A stretch of 64,000 nt of DNA from Siphonodentalium dalli (Eukaryota > Mollusca > Scaphopoda > Gadilida > Siphonodentaliidae). How positions within the stretch are numbered: position 1 is the first letter of the stretch; every line of letters starts with the position of its first letter. Positions 60,751 through 64,000 of the stretch are shown here, piece by piece. The notes under the pieces are model-generated. The model searched no databases and was not told the DNA's origin. It worked only from the letters and a program-made list of their open reading frames with translations. Both the position numbers and the translations under genes were made by a program. Location of the stretch: contig CP136069.1 of the NCBI GenBank assembly GCA_032622095.1, positions 71,201,319 through 71,265,318 of the forward strand, read 5' to 3'.

Positions 60751-60847
60751 CTGTTGGAGGAATGGTCGTCGTTGAGGTGCTTGATGTCGGTACCGTTGAT
60801 GTGGTAGTTGAGGTGGTTGTGTCAGTTGCAGCAATCGAGCTGGCACA
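60751..60847 (-). CDS. Gene 2: Thr-rich linker exon
   Basis: 97-nt exon between a cccaccatag acceptor and a CAACAG/GTATAT donor; 32 codons plus one base, so phase 0 in and phase 1 out. It codes CASSIAATD followed by Thr/Ser-rich sequence ending STTTIPPT. Both the phases and the '..TTIP' ending copy gene 1 exon 2 (which ends TTIPEIHK, phase 1), and the next exon on the same strand is the phase-1 FReD1 exon, where G plus AT gives the Asp of DCKQ. It is likely an O-glycosylated stalk. The upstream signal/PAN exon expected from gene 1 was not found between 60848 and 64000. It may lie beyond the window or differ in type. Short ORF, so the call depends on context. Confidence 0.5.
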
Positions 60848-62580
60848 CTATGGTGGGAATAATGGGGTAGATTAGTAACAATATTGTTCACTTTATGACT
60901 AAATCATGAAATTGTGCACATATGTACATATCCACATGCTTATTGTTCCCTGAAAAACAAATCAGATATCTTTATAAAAATCACCAGTGTCCACCCGTAT
61001 ATACGTCCGCCCGTCCCCGGTGGTTTACGGGTGATAACTTTAGCTTTAGTTATCGTATTGTTTTCAAATTTCGTATGTGGATTACCCACATCAAAATACA
61101 AGTCATGTTCGGTCTGCTCATTTTTACCGCAGTTATGGTCCTTGTCGACTTGTTATTTGAAAATCTGGGCCCAAATCGAATCTTGGCTACGTGCATTTTT
61201 CGTAACAACTTATAATTTGAGAATACATCCGATGAATGTTGCTTCCGTCATTGTCTGATTCAGAAATAGTTAACATAGACATAAATTGGAAGTTTGATTC
61301 AATGGTTGTTCCCAGAATAATTTGTTTTCATTTATAACAAAGCGCAGGTCAAATGAAGCCACATTATTCGGATGACATGTGATCGAGCAGCCAGTATTTA
61401 TTTTCGATGTGGAGCTACCCTGCGATTTCACTTTAACCTCCACTTTTTGGGTTTTTTCCATACAATTCAAAGAGCGTTTCGTGATTATAGGAAATATTAC
61501 TTGTCGCAATTAATCTTACCATGGAATGTGCTATTTGAAAGTTCGCATATAGAACAAGTATGAAACTATGACATATTGTTGAGAATTCAAATGTCACCAG
61601 ACAGATGCGATCAAAATTGAACACTGAAACCTATATGAGTCAATATCAATTTTGGTCAAAATTTATGTCCTCGGTGGATGATGAGAGCATAATGCAACGT
61701 GCGGATCCCAACTATTGTTCCCAGTGTGCATCTCCATCATTGTCATAAGATGCACACACAAATAAGCGTGATGTTCGGGTATATATGTATGTAATGGGCT
61801 CATTAATGGCCAGATTTGACCAAAATGGCCTGTCCCCAGGAAAATTTTACAGGCTAAAATCGAAATTTCGATATATTAACTACATGCCACCGAGAAAATC
61901 CTCTGGTATATCATTAGTTTAGTTCTTGATATGAACTATTGTCACATATACACCACCCAAGATTGAACTTAACTATGTGAAAATTGCTCAGAAACTTTGT
62001 ACCTCAGCATTTTGTCTCTCATGTAACGAAGTGATATTTACTTGACATAATGACGTATCCCTGATATTTATAATCTCCGTATTTTGTGCTCCGCGACGCT
62101 GTGTATGTGACAATATCGGAAACGCATGTCGTCTGAATCAAAAAACAACTTGCGATAACACAATTATATAATAGGTAGGTTGACCCCCTCGCGTACTTTT
62201 CAAAGTTGTCTTTTAAATAACGCATGTTTGTTCGCTATAACATATGTATAATTATGTTTCAAATAAATGTTTCCGAAGCCACTGTGGTGTATTTTATACT
62301 TCCCTATTTTCGCCATACTGGAGGGAGAACTCATTGAATGCCGTGACCAGAATGGTCTGTACATCTCTACTGTAACGTTCTCTGTTGTAACAGGCCAAAA
62401 CGTTACAGGAGAGACCAATGCTGTAACGAAAGGGGAAGGATGCTGTTTACAGAGGCTGTTTGTGCGTGAACACATGCAACACCAAGCTGAAATATCTAGA
62501 GGGTGTAACTGGGGTCTTGTTCTTCTTTCAGATTACAAAATGTGTTTAATTTGGAAAATATTATCATTTTCGTGCGTCGA
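60848..62580. other. Upstream part of gene 2, exons not resolved
   Basis: Minus-strand ORFs at 61270-61509 (with GCSITCHPN, faintly Ig-like) and 62019-62225 (hydrophobic N-terminus, STYLLYNCVIASCFL) could hold upstream exons, but neither has a convincing donor in phase 0. A plus-strand ORF at 62267-62587 overlaps the area too. I leave these undecided. Confidence 0.25.
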
Positions 62581-63700
62581 TGTTTAGAATTTTCGTTACA
62601 TGAAAGATATGTTTGTGTTACATTAAAGATGTTCTTATGTGGTAAGTCGATTTTGCATTTCATGTGATTGTTATGAAACCATGATAGCCGAGAGAAAACA
62701 TCAATTATAACGAGACTGCTACTTTTTATTAGTTATTCCTTCGGTTGCAACATGATTCCGTGTACGATCTAACTCAAATCGAGTGGCCGTTACAGTAAAT
62801 ACAACAATTGTTATCCAGAGGACATGCCTGTGGCATTTAATAATTTTTCTCTTTTCTTTGCCGCGGAAATATATCACACGATATACATAATATTTAATTG
62901 GTTATGTTTGTCTTTCAAATCGAAGTATTTTTCTGGTTTGGATAATAGTGCCCTTTCTAGTGTTAAATTTGGGAAATTAGTGTCACACGAGGGATATATG
63001 TATGTTATAGTAAGGATAATGATACGTTGTGAGTTGATTATGCGTTAGGGGGACGTCTTTTAAACAATATGGCCATGGGGTAAAATGTATTATAATGAGT
63101 TCGCTAAGTTATAATAATCACGCGTGCCAATTCCTTCACGATATCATGTACGCTCTTCTGAAAGCATGTGTCCGTTACATTAAATACATCCAATGCTATG
63201 TGTACGATCTGCCTGAGTTTCCTGATGCCTTAAAGTTTCAAGTGTGCCGGGAAATATATCACATGATGTGCCAATGATTGAGCAATACTTTATTTATCAT
63301 TCACCTAGCAATAGTTCTCTGATTTTAAAAATATTACGTTTTCTAGCGTTGAGGTTTTGGCTTTATTGTTACACGAAAGATATTGTTGTTAGGTTAAGTA
63401 TGTTCGTGTATGTTATGTCGATATTTTGTTTCAGGGAAGGCTTCCGAACTACGACAATAGGAAGTAAATATATAGTATAATGCTTTTCGTTAGTTATATT
63501 AGTCGTGTGTGTTCATTGTGTGCACGATCGAACACAACTTGAGTGGTTGTTACAGAAATACAGCCAGTGTTATTGGAAGGACATCTTCTTGTAAAGTGTT
63601 ACAACATATTGTCCCATATAGTAATGAATTGTGTCACGAACATTGAAAACAGTTAGCGGAACTATGAGATTCATCAATTGAAGTCGGTTACACCACTGAA
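62581..63700 (+). repeat. Diverged tandem repeat, period about 385 bp
   Basis: Recurring ordered blocks: 'g.aaatatatcaca.gat' at 62869 and 63250, 'tttctagtgtt / tttctagcgtt' at 62955 and 63341, 'ttacacgaaagata'-type at 62595 and 63370, and 'cgatc....ac.c.a..gagtgg..gttacag.aaatac' at 62765 and 63524. About three decayed units precede the open frame at 63713. Confidence 0.5.
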
Positions 63701-63712
63701 CATTTATTTCAG

Positions 63713-64000
63713 ATATACTAGCTGTGAATGTGACAGTGCACGAGAGTGGTATTGGTAAGGGTCGTGCATTTAAAACTGCTAATTTTGAAAGCCAGGTGAG
63801 CGAGACAGGTGGTAAAGGGGAACAGGATGCAGAAGTGTGTGTTGAAGATAGGGGTGAATCAGTAAGAGTTGCGCCTTGCGTTGAAGTTATTTGTGAGAAC
63901 GTAGTTCCGAATAAGACATATGTGATTGATGAGAGCGAAAAAGTTGCCGAGAATGTAGTTGTGCAAGTTGCAAAGAAATTCGAAAAGCGTATTGTGGCTC
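63713..64000 (+). CDS. Possible exon of an unknown gene, runs off the window
   Basis: After an in-frame TGA at 63697 and an acceptor-like catttatttcag, one frame stays open for 95 codons to the window edge while both other plus frames stop at once. If spliced at 63713 it is in phase 1 (AT plus codons ILAVNVTVHESG..). The product is rich in Val, Glu and Lys with three cysteines (AEVC, VAPC, EVIC), with no recognised domain and no strong hydrophobic stretch. No ATG opens it, so it would be an internal exon. The length without stops in AT-rich DNA is suggestive only. Confidence 0.35.

Noticed and set aside
61270-61509. Ig-like domain exon upstream of the Thr-rich linker (as in FREPs)
   Set aside because: Only a GCSITCHPN motif suggests it. 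No donor in the needed phase and no conserved Trp or second Cys pattern that I can verify.
1-64000. tRNA genes, rRNA, CRISPR or bacterial operons
   Set aside because: No cloverleaf with proper A and B boxes, no rRNA blocks, no spaced identical short repeats of CRISPR type. The sequence is eukaryotic and the tandem repeats lack unique spacers.

Overview
This is AT-rich eukaryotic genomic DNA, almost certainly from an invertebrate. It has spliced exons with GT/AG borders, long introns, and very dense transposon debris. Three features suggest a lophotrochozoan, most likely a mollusc: fibrinogen-related (FReD) exons preceded by Thr-rich linkers and a PAN/Apple domain, elements that look like bivalve 'pearl'/HINE Helitron relatives with a core of tandem repeats, and frequent TACATGTA-type octamers. 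The species cannot be told from the window alone.

Two host gene loci are supported, both on the minus strand. Gene 1 (224-2835) has a first exon with a signal peptide and a six-Cys PAN domain (2530-2835), and a second exon with a short Cys cluster followed by a long Thr-rich, mucin-like stretch (224-662). Its second exon ends in phase 1 and the gene runs off the left edge. Gene 2 (about 60.85 kb down to 52.05 kb) has a Thr-rich linker exon (60751-60847, phase 0 in, phase 1 out) and two FReD exons (53976-54659, phase 1-1; 52045-52652, phase 1 to stop). Phases and linker style match between the loci, so I infer one family with the order signal - PAN - Thr-rich linker - FReD (secreted lectin-like), of which gene 2 may carry two FReDs in tandem. 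A third possible exon, with a 95-codon open frame on the plus strand, enters at 63713 and leaves the window.

Layout: 3.1-7.1 kb, a 0.88-kb TIR element, a 130-bp tandem array and a TTAA-flanked MITE. 8.1-11.1 kb, a Helitron-like element with ~140-bp repeats, minus orientation. 13-19.5 kb, a LINE tail, foldback elements and dispersed repeats. 20.8-29.7 kb, an inverted pair of TTACGCTTAAGCG-rich repeats enclosing a HINE, microsatellites and a degenerate L1/Tx1-type LINE whose RT domain is split by a 1.77-kb DNA transposon with a 5-bp target duplication. 33.2-37.9 kb, further Helitron-like copies, plus orientation. 39.5-43.0 kb, a nearly full-length but frameshifted Jockey/CR1-type LINE, minus. 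45.9-48.9 kb, nested TIR elements and a perfect 59-bp palindrome. 49-51 kb, a duplicated non-coding block. 55.4-56.2 kb, two more TTAA MITEs inside the gene 2 intron. 57.5-59.9 kb, a 2.4-kb GC-rich giant inverted repeat built of ~180-bp units, also in that intron. 60.56-60.71 kb, a near-perfect foldback hairpin 37 bp from the linker exon.

All similarity statements are by eye, with no database search. Gene models rest on ORFs, splice consensus and phase, without transcript evidence.
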